Shown here: piece by piece, positions 1 to 8,298 of the stretch
How the letters are laid out: every line of letters starts with the position of its first letter
Position numbering within the stretch: position 1 is the stretch's first letter
NCBI GenBank assembly: GCA_052143895.1
Contig: JBKQRT010000339.1
Location: 1 to 43,586, forward strand
DNA from: Bog-756 sp052143895
GTDB lineage: Bacteria; Actinomycetota; Acidimicrobiia; Acidimicrobiales; RAAP-2
Direction of reading: 5' to 3'
DNA length: 43,586 bases
Program-made: the position numbers and the translations under genes
The notes under the pieces: model-generated
Databases searched by the model: none
What the model saw: the letters and a program-made list of their open reading frames with translations, nothing else
Told to the model about the DNA's origin: nothing

Positions 1-575
1 AGTCCGGCTACACCTCGGCCGCGGGTGGCTGCATGGTCCTCGCCGCCGACCGCCAGGTCGGGGGACGAACGGTGCTGGTCATCGTCGCCGTCCTCGGACA
101 ACCAGTCCCGCCGCCCATCGCGCCGACCACCACCACCACGACCACGCGGGCGCCGGGGGGCGGTGCCCCCACTACCACCACCACCAGCACCGTGCCCCCG
201 AGCGATCTCAACGTGCCGGATCCGTTCCGGTACACGCGACCGGCGGTCGAGCACCTGCTCGACGCCACCGAGTCCGGCCTGGTGCCGGTGACGGTGGCCA
301 CCCAGGGGCAGCCGGTGGGCGTCGCCGCCGCCTACTGGGGCGGTGCGACCCACCGGGCAGCGGTGGTCGCTGCCGACGGGGCCTGGATGGTTGGGTGGCC
401 GGGGCTGCGCGTGGCGGCGTCGACGGTGTTCGGCCCGGTACCGCCCGACGCCACCGGTGGGACCCGGATCGGGACGACCACCTACCTGCTCGGGACCCAG
501 CTCGAGGCCGTGCCGCTGCGTCTGGCCAGGACGGTCCCCCAACCGTCGTGGTGGTGGCGGCTCGTCCACGGGTAG
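1..575 (+). CDS. D-alanyl-D-alanine carboxypeptidase, C-terminal part (5' end outside window)
   Basis: The frame is open from the first base. It begins with an SGYTSAAGGC stretch that matches the sequence around the KTG/KSG active-site box of S11 (PBP5/DacA-type) carboxypeptidases; the first two bases (ag) fit a preceding Lys codon. This enzyme class trims the terminal D-Ala of peptidoglycan stem peptides outside the membrane. After the end of the catalytic domain (VLGQP) comes a Thr/Pro linker with two runs of Thr, then a tail of about 110 residues I do not recognise. The catalytic SxxK and SxN boxes lie upstream of the window, so the assignment rests on one motif and its context. Confidence 0.72.
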   Translation, partial: SGYTSAAGGCMVLAADRQVGGRTVLVIVAVLGQPVPPPIAPTTTTTTTRAPGGGAPTTTTTSTVPPSDLNVPDPFRYTRPAVEHLLDATESGLVPVTVATQGQPVGVAAAYWGGATHRAAVVAADGAWMVGWPGLRVAASTVFGPVPPDATGGTRIGTTTYLLGTQLEAVPLRLARTVPQPSWWWRLVHG

Positions 576-623
576 CTGGGGCGGCGTCGGGTGCGTTCCC
601 GCTCACCCCGGGGCGCCGAGGAG

Positions 624-629
624 TACCGT
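624..629 (+). promoter_or_regulatory. -10 hexamer of a leaderless thrB promoter
   Basis: TACCGT lies 6 nt before the GTG at 636. That places the transcription start at or next to the start codon. The same TANNNT plus 6-7 nt arrangement recurs before several other genes here. No clear -35 was seen. Confidence 0.4.
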
Positions 630-635
630 GTCGGT

Positions 636-1523
636 GTGCGCGCGCGGGTCCCTGCATCGTCGGCCAACCTGGGTCCGGGGTTTGACACCCTGGCCATCGC
701 CCTCGACCGGTACGTCGAGGTCCAGGTGGAGCCTGCCCCCCGGCTGGTGGTCCGGTCGGAGGGCGAGGGCGCCGGGCTCTCGGACGACCCGTCCCATCTG
801 GCCGCCCGGGTGGCCATCGAAGTGGCGGGGACCGACCAGCTCGCTATCACCGTCCGATCTGAGATCCCCATCGCCCGCGGCCTCGGATCGTCGGCGGCGC
901 TCGCCGTGGCCGCCGCCGCCGCGGCCGGGGCGAAGGACCCGCTGACGGTGGCCGCCCACATGGACGGCCATCCCGACAACGCCGCCGCCTCCATGGTCGG
1001 GGGACTGGTGGCGGCGGCCCGGGTCAAGGGTGGCATCCATGCCGTCCGGCTCCCGCTCGACGTGAGCCTGGCCTTTGTCGTCATCGTGCCGGACGTCATG
1101 CTGTCGACGGCCCGGTCCCGCCAGGTGCTCCCGGCCGAGGTCAGCCGCGAAAGCGCCGCCTTCAACCTGTCGCGGCTGGCACTGCTCATCGCCGGCCTGG
1201 CCGACAGCCGGGTCCTGATCAGCGAGGCCACCGAGGACCGGCTCCACCAGGACTACCGGAGTCCGCTGTTCCCGGCCGCCCCGAAGCTGTTGGCGGGCAT
1301 GTCCGACGGTGGCGCGCTGGCCGTGTGCTGGTCGGGCGCCGGACCGTCGCTCCTCGGGATCTGCCACGGTACCGAGGCGCAGGCCGTCGAGGCCGCCGCC
1401 GTCGCATCGCTGGTCGACGCGGACGTGCCCGGCCAGGTGCTCCTGCTCCACCCCGACATGCACGGGCTCATCCTGGATGGCGACGGGACCGGCGAGTTGT
1501 TCGACTTCGACGCCGGACGGTAG
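636..1523 (+). CDS. thrB: homoserine kinase
   Basis: GHMP-family kinase that phosphorylates L-homoserine with ATP, the step before threonine synthase. The N-terminal VPASSANLGPGFD motif and the phosphate-binding loop PIARGLGSSAAL (about residues 78-89) are intact, and the C-terminal half carries the SGAGPSLLG motif of GHMP kinases. The frame extends upstream to a GTG at 591. I chose GTG 636 because the conserved domain starts immediately after it (RARVPASSANLG) and a TACCGT -10 sits 6 nt upstream. The resulting 295 residues are normal for ThrB. thrC and hom are not next to it here. Confidence 0.92.
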   Translation: MRARVPASSANLGPGFDTLAIALDRYVEVQVEPAPRLVVRSEGEGAGLSDDPSHLAARVAIEVAGTDQLAITVRSEIPIARGLGSSAALAVAAAAAAGAKDPLTVAAHMDGHPDNAAASMVGGLVAAARVKGGIHAVRLPLDVSLAFVVIVPDVMLSTARSRQVLPAEVSRESAAFNLSRLALLIAGLADSRVLISEATEDRLHQDYRSPLFPAAPKLLAGMSDGGALAVCWSGAGPSLLGICHGTEAQAVEAAAVASLVDADVPGQVLLLHPDMHGLILDGDGTGELFDFDAGR

Positions 1524-1551
1524 CCGGTCGCGAGGCGTCCCGGGGTCGCCG

Positions 1552-1557
1552 TATCCT
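1552..1557 (+). promoter_or_regulatory. -10 hexamer of a leaderless miaB promoter
   Basis: TATCCT lies 6 nt before ATG 1564, and no ribosome-binding site precedes that ATG. The layout matches the other leaderless candidates in this window. Confidence 0.4.
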
Positions 1558-1563
1558 GGGGTG

Positions 1564-3024
1564 ATGACCGCTGCCGCACCACCGCCCCGGCACGAGGCCC
1601 CGGCGGCGGGTGGCATGGGAGAGCCGGCGCGGACCTTCCACATCCGCACGTTCGGCTGCCAGATGAACGAGCACGACTCCGAGCGCCTGGCTGGCTTGCT
1701 GACGGCCGACGGCCTGGTGGCGACCGATGACCTCGAGTCCGCGGACGTCGTGGTTTTCAACACCTGCTGCATCCGCGAGAACGCCGACAACAAGTTCTAC
1801 GGGCACCTGGGCACGCTCAAGACGCTGCGGGAGCGTCGTCCGGACATGCAGATCGCCGTGGGCGGCTGCCTGGCGCAGATGGACAAGGAGCGGATCCGCC
1901 AGCGCGCCTCGCACGTCGACGTGGTCTTCGGGACCCACAACCTCTCCCGGGCTCCCGAGCTGCTCCGCCAGGCGGCGGCCTCCGGCCCGGTGGTCGAGAT
2001 CTTCGAGGAGCCCGCGACCACCGATCCCGCCCGGACCGACCAGCAGGAGGTGGCGCTTGCTGCCGTGCGGGATCTCCCGTACGCGGCGTGGGTGACCATC
2101 CAGACAGGCTGCGACAACTCGTGCGCGTTCTGCATCGTCCCCTCGGTGCGGGGCCCGGAGGTCTCTCGCCCGGTGGAGGAGCTGGTGCACGAGGTGCGGG
2201 TCCTGGCCGGACGCGGCGTGACCGAGGTGACCCTCCTAGGCCAGAACGTCAACTCCTATGGGAGGGACCTCACCCACCGTCGGCCGCTCTTCGCGGCGCT
2301 GCTCCGGGCGGTCGGTGCGGTGGACGGCATCCGGCGGGTCCGGTTCACCAGTCCTCACCCGAAGGACCTCCGCCCGGAGACCATCGCCGCCATGGCGGAG
2401 ACCCCGGAGGTCTGCAACCACCTCCATCTTCCGCTCCAGTCCGGCAGCGACTCCGTCCTGGCGGCGATGCGTCGGGGCTATACCGCGGACCGGTACCTGT
2501 CCCGCCTGGCCGACGCCCGGGCCGCCGTCACCGACCTGGCGGTCACGACCGACCTCATCGTCGGGTTCCCAGGCGAGACCGAGGACGATTTCGAGCGCAC
2601 CCTCGACGTGGCCGCGGAGGCCGCCTACGACAGCGCCTACACGTTCATCTTCTCCCCCCGACCCGGGACCCGGGCGGCCGCCATGGAGGACCGGTTCGTG
2701 CCGGCCGAGATGGTGGCCGACCGGTTCGAACGGCTGCGGGTGGTGGTGGAGCGGTCGGCGGAGGCCCGACACCTCGACCGGGTCGGGCGGACCGAGGAGG
2801 TGGTAGTGGAGGGGCCCTCGAAGCGGGACCCCTCGATCGTCACCGGGCGCACCGGCCAGAACAAGCTCGTCCACTTCGGGCCGGTCGAGGGGCGGCCGAC
2901 CCCGGTCGGCTCGTTCGCCGACGTCCGGGTGACCGGTGCCGCCCGTCACCACCTCTCGGGGGAGCTCGTGGCCGTCACCGCCGGGCCCAGCCATCGGACC
3001 CGCATCGCCGTCTCCGCCGGGTGA
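1564..3024 (+). CDS. miaB: tRNA-2-methylthio-N6-dimethylallyladenosine synthase
   Basis: Radical-SAM methylthiotransferase that adds the 2-methylthio group to i6A37 of tRNAs reading UNN codons. The N-terminal UPF0004 domain holds the three cluster cysteines (about C32, C68/C69 and C102). The radical-SAM motif CDNSCAFC is at residues 183-190, followed by the SPHPKD and LPLQSGSD segments of the family. A C-terminal TRAM RNA-binding domain follows (RTEEVVVEG...). Length 486 is typical. ATG 1564 fits the leaderless -10 at 1552; ATG 1615 is an alternative that would also keep all domains. miaA, which makes its substrate, follows with only a short gap. Confidence 0.96.
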   Translation: MTAAAPPPRHEAPAAGGMGEPARTFHIRTFGCQMNEHDSERLAGLLTADGLVATDDLESADVVVFNTCCIRENADNKFYGHLGTLKTLRERRPDMQIAVGGCLAQMDKERIRQRASHVDVVFGTHNLSRAPELLRQAAASGPVVEIFEEPATTDPARTDQQEVALAAVRDLPYAAWVTIQTGCDNSCAFCIVPSVRGPEVSRPVEELVHEVRVLAGRGVTEVTLLGQNVNSYGRDLTHRRPLFAALLRAVGAVDGIRRVRFTSPHPKDLRPETIAAMAETPEVCNHLHLPLQSGSDSVLAAMRRGYTADRYLSRLADARAAVTDLAVTTDLIVGFPGETEDDFERTLDVAAEAAYDSAYTFIFSPRPGTRAAAMEDRFVPAEMVADRFERLRVVVERSAEARHLDRVGRTEEVVVEGPSKRDPSIVTGRTGQNKLVHFGPVEGRPTPVGSFADVRVTGAARHHLSGELVAVTAGPSHRTRIAVSAG

Positions 3025-3037
3025 ACTGCAGGCGTCG

Positions 3038-4075
3038 GTGACGTCCGAGGGGTCGCGTGCACCGCGGCCCGACCGACCATCGGGTCCGGTCGTGGCGGTG
3101 GTCGGCCCGACCGCGTCGGGCAAGTCGGCCGTCGCCCTCGACGTCGCCCGGCGGCTCCGAGCGGGCGGTGGCCCCGGCGTCGAACTCGTCTCCATCGACT
3201 CGATGGCCGTCTACCGGGGCATGGACATCGGGACGGCCAAGCCGACGGGCGAAGTCCGAGCCGAGGTGCCCTTCCACCTCGTGGACCTGGTCGACCCCTG
3301 GGAGGAGTTCACCGTGCAGCAGTTCCAGGTGGCGGCCCGGGACGCACTGGCCGGCGTCGCCTCCCGCGACCACGGCGCCCTCCTGGTGGGAGGGACCGGC
3401 CTCTACCTCCGCGCCGTGGTCGACGACCTGGTGTTCCCGGGGCGGTACCCCGAGGTGGCTGCCGAGCTCACTCGGTCGCTCGACGAGGCCGGCGGGGGTG
3501 ATGACCCCAGGTACCGGTCCGCGCTGGCGGCGCTCCACCGCCGGCTGGCCGTCCTCGACCCCCTGGCGGCGGCCAGGGTGGACCCCTCCAACCGGAGGCG
3601 GTTGGTGCGCGCCCTCGAAGTGACCATCGGCTCCGGCCGGCCGTTCTCCTCCTACGGACCGGGGCTCGAGCGCTACCTCCGGACCGCTGTGGCCCTGGTG
3701 GGGATCCGTGTCGATCCCGCCACGCTCGATCGGCGGATCGCCGAGCGCTTCGCGCGGCTGATGGACGAGGGCCTCCTCGAGGAGGTGCGCGGCCTGGCCG
3801 CCGCGCCCGGTGGACTCTCGAGGACCGCCCGCCAGGCGCTCGGCTACCGGGAGATCCTCTCCCACCTCGAGGACGCCGTGCCCCTCGACCTGGCTGTCGA
3901 GCGGGCGGTCCAGCGGACCCGGGCGTTCGCCCGCCGGCAGATGGCGTGGTTCCGGCGCGATCCCCGGATCGCGTGGGTGGAGCCGGACGACGATCCGGCC
4001 GGTACGATCTCTTCCCTCCTCCACCCGGCCCACCATGAGGCGTCGACGGTGGGAGACTGGAGTACACCATCATGA
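3038..4075 (+). CDS. miaA: tRNA dimethylallyltransferase
   Basis: Transfers a dimethylallyl group from DMAPP to N6 of A37 in tRNA, making the i6A that MiaB then methylthiolates. The P-loop GPTASGKS is at residues 23-30. The family motifs SIDSMAVYRGMDIGTAKPT, HLVDLVDP, LLVGGTGLYLRAV and TRAFARRQMAWFRRD are all present. GTG 3038 gives 345 residues. An upstream start at 2936 would overlap miaB by 89 bp and add non-conserved sequence. The stop overlaps the dapF start (ATGA). The miaB-miaA pairing is common in actinobacteria. Confidence 0.95.
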   Translation: MTSEGSRAPRPDRPSGPVVAVVGPTASGKSAVALDVARRLRAGGGPGVELVSIDSMAVYRGMDIGTAKPTGEVRAEVPFHLVDLVDPWEEFTVQQFQVAARDALAGVASRDHGALLVGGTGLYLRAVVDDLVFPGRYPEVAAELTRSLDEAGGGDDPRYRSALAALHRRLAVLDPLAAARVDPSNRRRLVRALEVTIGSGRPFSSYGPGLERYLRTAVALVGIRVDPATLDRRIAERFARLMDEGLLEEVRGLAAAPGGLSRTARQALGYREILSHLEDAVPLDLAVERAVQRTRAFARRQMAWFRRDPRIAWVEPDDDPAGTISSLLHPAHHEASTVGDWSTPS

Positions 4076-4914
4076 ACACATCCGGAACCGCGCCGCACAG
4101 GCTCGCCCTCACCAAGCACCACGGGGCGGGCAACGACTTTCTCGTGCTCGTGGACCCCGACGGTTGCCGGACCGTGGACGCCCCCCTGGTCCGGGCCCTG
4201 TGCGACCGGCGCTTCGGGGTCGGTGCCGACGGCCTGATCCGGGTGTCCGTCGGCGGCGACCACGTCGACCTGGCCATGGACCTCCGGAACGCCGACGGCG
4301 GTGTCGCCGAGATGAGCGGGAACGGCATGCGCTGCCTGGCCCAGGCGGCGGTGGACGCCGGGCTGGTGCGCTCCCCGGTGTTCACCGTGGCGACGCTGGC
4401 CGGCGTTCGGTCAGTCGAGTACCGTCCGGGCGGACAGGCCGGCGCCGCCGAGGCATCGGTGGAGATGGGCGGTGCCGACCTCGGCCCCGCCCAGGACCCC
4501 GGGCAGGCGGCCGAGCGTGCACGCCTGGTAGCCACGGGCAATCCGCACCTGGTCCTCCTCGTCCCGGATCCGGCCGAGGCGGCAGTGGCCGAACTGGGTC
4601 GCCAGCTGCAGATGCGGCGGGTCGGGGGGATCAACGTGGAGTTCATCGCCGCCGGGCCCGAGCGGGACGCCATCACCCTGCGAGTGTGGGAGCGGGGGGT
4701 CGGCGAGACGCTGGCGTGCGGTACCGGTAGTGTGGCCGCCGCCGCTGCGGCCCGGAGCTGGGGACTGGTGGGTGACGCGGTCGACGTCCACAATCCGGGC
4801 GGCACCCTCCAGGTCGCCTTCGAGGACGGCGGAGCCCGGCTGCGCGGCCCTGTGCGCAAGGTGGCGAACCTCGAGGTGGACGTGTCCGAGGTCCTCGGCG
4901 CGGCGCGACCGTGA
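4072..4914 (+). CDS. dapF: diaminopimelate epimerase
   Basis: Cofactor-independent epimerase converting LL- to meso-diaminopimelate, the last step before meso-DAP enters peptidoglycan (via MurE) or lysine. The two catalytic cysteines are visible in their motifs: NGMRC (C88) and ETLACGTGS (C216). The substrate-binding KHHGAGNDF and TGNPH segments are present. At 280 residues it is full length. It overlaps miaA by ATGA and hflX by GTGA, so translation is probably coupled. It heads a run of dap genes interrupted only by hflX. Confidence 0.97.
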   Translation: MNTSGTAPHRLALTKHHGAGNDFLVLVDPDGCRTVDAPLVRALCDRRFGVGADGLIRVSVGGDHVDLAMDLRNADGGVAEMSGNGMRCLAQAAVDAGLVRSPVFTVATLAGVRSVEYRPGGQAGAAEASVEMGGADLGPAQDPGQAAERARLVATGNPHLVLLVPDPAEAAVAELGRQLQMRRVGGINVEFIAAGPERDAITLRVWERGVGETLACGTGSVAAAAAARSWGLVGDAVDVHNPGGTLQVAFEDGGARLRGPVRKVANLEVDVSEVLGAARP

Positions 4915-6221
4915 CACCGGACAGCTCGGCGTTCACCGATACCCTCATCTCCCGCGCCGTCCGGGAGCGCATCGTGCTGGTCGGGGTGACCTTCCCGCAC
5001 GTCACGTTGGCCGATACCGAGGCCAGCCTGGATGAGCTGGCCCTGCTGGCGGGAACGGCCGGTGCCGACGTGATGGAGCGGGTCGTCCAGCGGCGGACCA
5101 CCCCCGACCCGGCGACCTACCTCGGACGGGGCAAGGCCGAGGAGCTGTTGGCTGTCTGCCTGGCCGTGGACGCCGACACGGTGGTCTTCGACGACGACCT
5201 GTCCCCGGCCCAGCAACGGAACCTCGAGAAGATCCTGGGTCGGACGGCCATCGACCGGACAGCGGTCATCCTGGATATCTTCGCCCAGAACGCCCGGACC
5301 CCCGAGGGCCGGGCCCAGGTGGAGCTGGCGCTGCTGCGCTACCGGCTCCCGCGCCTGCGCGGCCGGGGTCGTGCCTTCAGCCAGCAGGCCGGTGGCATCG
5401 GTACCCGCGGACCCGGTGAGACGCAGCTCGAGGTGGACCGCCGCCGGCTCGTCCAGCGAATGACCCGGCTCGAGTCAGACCTGCGCCGGCTGGACCGCAC
5501 CCGTCGCACGCAGCGCCGCGGGCGGTCACGGTCCCGGCAGCGGACGGTGTCCCTCGTCGGCTACACCAATGCCGGCAAGTCGACGCTGCTCAATCTGCTG
5601 TGCGGCGCCGATGTCCTGGTGGAGGACCGGCTGTTCTCGACGCTCGACCCCCGGACCCGCCAGCTGCACCTCCCCGGTGGGGAGCGCGTGCTCCTCACCG
5701 ACACGGTCGGCTTCGTCCGCAAGCTGCCCCATCAACTCGTGGAGGCGTTCCGGTCCACTCTCGAGGTGGTGGCCGAGTCCGACCTGATCGTGCACGTGGT
5801 CGACGGGTCGGCGCCGGACTTCGAGGGGCAGGTGGACGCGGTGCGCACCGTGCTGGCCGAGATCGGGGCCGGCGGCATCCCCGAGCTTCTCGTGGTCAAC
5901 AAGTCCGACGTGGTGGCACGGATAGGCGGCGAAGCGGGGGAGGAGGCCCGACGGCTCATGACGGCCCACAAGGGCTCGGTGATGGTGTCGGCCCGCACCG
6001 GCGACGGGATCGAGGACCTGCTGGTGGCCATCGGCGACCGCCTCCGGGTCGGCGACCGGGTGGTGGAGTTGGTCATCCCCTGGGCCCGCGGGGACGTGCT
6101 GGCGGCCGTACACCGCGAGGGGGAGATCGTGGGTGAGGAGGTCGGGGAGCAGGCGACCCGCATCCAGGTGGTACTGGACGACGTGGGCCGATCGCGCTTC
6201 CGGGAGTTCCTGGCCTCGTGA
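4911..6221 (+). CDS. hflX: ribosome-associated GTPase HflX
   Basis: HflX binds the 50S subunit and splits stalled or hibernating ribosomes. The N-terminal HflX domain (about residues 20-200) includes the YLGRGKAEEL motif and a basic helical linker (RRRLVQRMTRLESDLRRLDR). The GTPase domain has G1 GYTNAGKST (about 218-226), the G3 DTVGF and the G4 NKSD. Length 436 is usual. It sits between dapF and dapC with GTGA overlaps on both sides. That location reflects operon packing; I see no functional link to DAP synthesis. Confidence 0.95.
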   Translation: MTPDSSAFTDTLISRAVRERIVLVGVTFPHVTLADTEASLDELALLAGTAGADVMERVVQRRTTPDPATYLGRGKAEELLAVCLAVDADTVVFDDDLSPAQQRNLEKILGRTAIDRTAVILDIFAQNARTPEGRAQVELALLRYRLPRLRGRGRAFSQQAGGIGTRGPGETQLEVDRRRLVQRMTRLESDLRRLDRTRRTQRRGRSRSRQRTVSLVGYTNAGKSTLLNLLCGADVLVEDRLFSTLDPRTRQLHLPGGERVLLTDTVGFVRKLPHQLVEAFRSTLEVVAESDLIVHVVDGSAPDFEGQVDAVRTVLAEIGAGGIPELLVVNKSDVVARIGGEAGEEARRLMTAHKGSVMVSARTGDGIEDLLVAIGDRLRVGDRVVELVIPWARGDVLAAVHREGEIVGEEVGEQATRIQVVLDDVGRSRFREFLAS

Positions 6222-7420
6222 CAGGGTCGACCGGGCACCGGGCCGGCGATGGGGCGGTGCTGGGCGGGTTCGTTCCGCCGCCGTACCCGTACGAGCGATT
6301 GGCCGACCTCAAGGCCCGGGCCGAGGGTGCGTTCGGCGGTGCCGGTGGACTGGTCGACTGCTCGATCGGTACCCCGTGCGATCCGCCGCCCGGTGCCGTG
6401 GTGGAGGCCATGGCGTCGTCGGGGACCGAGCGCGGCTACCCGACGTCGCCGGGATCGCCCGCCTACCGGGCGGCAGCCGCCCGGTGGCTCGAGCGCCGGT
6501 TCGGGGCGGCGGTCGACCCGGACCGACAGGTGGCCGCCTGCGTGGGGACTAAGGAGTTCGTCGCCTCCGCCGCCCAGTACCTGCGGCTCCGCACCCCGGC
6601 GCGGGACACGGTGCTCTACCCGGCAGTGTCCTACCCCACCTACGCCATGGGTGCGCTGCTCGGGGGGTGCCACGCCGTGGCGGTGCCGGAGCTCCCCGGC
6701 GGCGGCCTGGACATGGCCTCGGTGGACGCCGGGGACGTCGACCGGGCCCTGCTGCTGTGGACCAACTCGCCGTCCAACCCGACCGGGCTCCTGACCGACC
6801 TGGCCGAGACCGCCCGATGGGGCCGGACCCACGGCGTGCCCGTCTTCTCCGACGAGTGCTACACCGAATTCACCTGGAACGGCCCCCCTCGCTCGATCCT
6901 CGAATCGGGCACGGACGGGGTCGTCGCCGTGCACTCGCTGTCCAAGCGATCCAACCTGGCTGGCGTGCGGGCCGGTTTCTTCGCCGGCGATCCCGAGCTG
7001 GTCGCCTACCTGCTGGACGTGCGCCGCCACGCCGGGCTGATGGTTCCCGGCCCGGTGCAGGCGGCGGCAGTGGTGGCGTTCGACGACGACCGACACGTGG
7101 CCGAACAACGCCGTCGCTACCAGGAACGGCTCGAATTCCTCGCCGGTGTGCTCGGGACCGCCGGGCTCCCGACGCCCCTGCCGGCCGGAGGCTTCTATCT
7201 GTGGGTGCCGGTACCCGGCCGCGTGGAGGGCGCGTGGACCCTGGCCGACGCGCTCGCCCGGCGCGCCGGCCTGCTGGTGAGCCCGGGCGACCTCTACGGC
7301 GCCGACGGCACTGGCTTCGTCCGGGTGGCCGTCGTGCAACCGATGGAGCGTCTGCGCCTGGTGGCCGACCGCCTGCGCGCCGCGCCGTACCCGTTGGGGG
7401 AACCGGCTCCGGGCTCGTAG
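6218..7420 (+). CDS. dapC: succinyldiaminopimelate aminotransferase (DapC type)
   Basis: Fold-type I PLP aminotransferase. It is probably N-succinyl-2-amino-6-ketopimelate:glutamate transaminase, working between DapD and DapE. Visible elements are NSPSNPTG (about 183-190), the PLP-contacting SDECY (about 211-215) and the Schiff-base lysine in HSLSKRSNLAGVRAGF (K243). The N-terminal FVPPPYPYERLADLK and SIGTPCDPPP segments match actinobacterial DapC. The specific substrate is inferred from its place directly before dapD-dapE; general aminotransferases share these motifs. The start overlaps hflX by GTGA. Confidence 0.88.
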   Translation: MTGSTGHRAGDGAVLGGFVPPPYPYERLADLKARAEGAFGGAGGLVDCSIGTPCDPPPGAVVEAMASSGTERGYPTSPGSPAYRAAAARWLERRFGAAVDPDRQVAACVGTKEFVASAAQYLRLRTPARDTVLYPAVSYPTYAMGALLGGCHAVAVPELPGGGLDMASVDAGDVDRALLLWTNSPSNPTGLLTDLAETARWGRTHGVPVFSDECYTEFTWNGPPRSILESGTDGVVAVHSLSKRSNLAGVRAGFFAGDPELVAYLLDVRRHAGLMVPGPVQAAAVVAFDDDRHVAEQRRRYQERLEFLAGVLGTAGLPTPLPAGGFYLWVPVPGRVEGAWTLADALARRAGLLVSPGDLYGADGTGFVRVAVVQPMERLRLVADRLRAAPYPLGEPAPGS

Positions 7421-7458
7421 GACGGACCGTCGACGGCGGATGCCGGCGGTGCCAGGGC

Positions 7459-7464
7459 TAACGT
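7459..7464 (+). promoter_or_regulatory. -10 hexamer of a leaderless dapD promoter inside an inverted repeat
   Basis: TAACGT lies 6 nt before ATG 7471 with no ribosome-binding site between them. It is flanked by GCCAG (7451-7455) and CTGGC (7465-7469), an inverted repeat centred on the hexamer, which could be an operator. Confidence 0.4.
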
Positions 7465-7470
7465 CTGGCC

Positions 7471-8298
7471 ATGGCAGATCTCGAATCCCAGATCGAAGCG
7501 TTGTGGAGCCGGGTGGGTGACCTCGGACCGGAGGACACCGACGCGCTGGAGGTGGTCTCCGAGGCTGTCGACCTGCTGGACACCGGCGCAGCGCGGGTCG
7601 CCGAGATCGACCCGGCGACGGACCGGGTCGTGGTGCACCAGTGGCTCAAGCACGCCATCCTGCTGCTCTTCCGGCTCCGCTCCATGGAGACCATCGAGGT
7701 GGGGCCGTTCGAGTACGCCGACAAGCTGCCGCTAAAGCGGGACTACGCGGCTGCGGGCGTGCGCACGGTGCCTGGTGCCTCGGCCCGCTGGGGTTCGTTC
7801 CTCGACCGGGGGGTGATCCTCATGCCCAGTTACGTGAACATCGGCGCCCGGGTCGGTGCCGGTTCCATGGTCGACACCTGGGCGACCGTGGGCTCGTGCG
7901 CCCAGATCGGCGTGCAGGTGCACCTGTCGGGGGGCGTCGGTATCGGCGGCGTGCTCGAGCCGGCCCAGGCGGCGCCGGTGGTGATCGAGGACGAAGTCAT
8001 GGTGGGCAGCCGGTGCATGATCACCCAGGGGGCCCGGGTGGGCCGAGGGTCGGTTGTCGGCGAGGGCACCATCCTCAATCCGTCCATCCCGGTGGTCGAC
8101 GCCGAGACGGGCGAGGAGCTGAGCCGCGGCCACGTCCCCCCCTGGTGTGTGGCCGTGCAGGCCTCGCGGCGGCGGGAGTTCCCGGGCGGCGAATTCTTCC
8201 TCCCCTGTGTGCTGGTCATCAAGCGGCTCACCGAAGGACAGCGGCACGACAAAGCGCAGTTGAACGACATCCTCCGCCAGCACGGTGTCTCCACGTGA
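7471..8298 (+). CDS. dapD: 2,3,4,5-tetrahydropyridine-2,6-dicarboxylate N-succinyltransferase
   Basis: Left-handed beta-helix acyltransferase that succinylates tetrahydrodipicolinate, the entry to the succinylase DAP route. It carries the N-terminal helical domain (VHQWLKHAILLLFR) and the hexapeptide-repeat core with MPSYVNIGA, DTWATVGSCAQIG and LSGGVGIGGVLEP, which match the Escherichia coli type. At 275 residues it is the size of the E. coli enzyme rather than the roughly 317-residue divergent mycobacterial DapD. ATG 7471 fits the leaderless -10 at 7459. Its stop overlaps the dapE start. Confidence 0.96.
   Translation: MADLESQIEALWSRVGDLGPEDTDALEVVSEAVDLLDTGAARVAEIDPATDRVVVHQWLKHAILLLFRLRSMETIEVGPFEYADKLPLKRDYAAAGVRTVPGASARWGSFLDRGVILMPSYVNIGARVGAGSMVDTWATVGSCAQIGVQVHLSGGVGIGGVLEPAQAAPVVIEDEVMVGSRCMITQGARVGRGSVVGEGTILNPSIPVVDAETGEELSRGHVPPWCVAVQASRRREFPGGEFFLPCVLVIKRLTEGQRHDKAQLNDILRQHGVST

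Noticed and set aside
115..200. ACC repeats in the carboxypeptidase gene as a structural repeat element
   Set aside because: They simply encode the Thr runs of the linker.
1309..1563. Upstream extension of the miaB frame into thrB
   Set aside because: It overlaps thrB by more than 200 bp with Arg/Pro/Ser-rich shadow sequence; ATG 1564 fits a promoter and the family N-terminus.
5732..7339. 535-residue open frame on the minus strand
   Set aside because: Antisense to hflX and dapC, which have clear motifs; the high GC content makes long shadow frames common.
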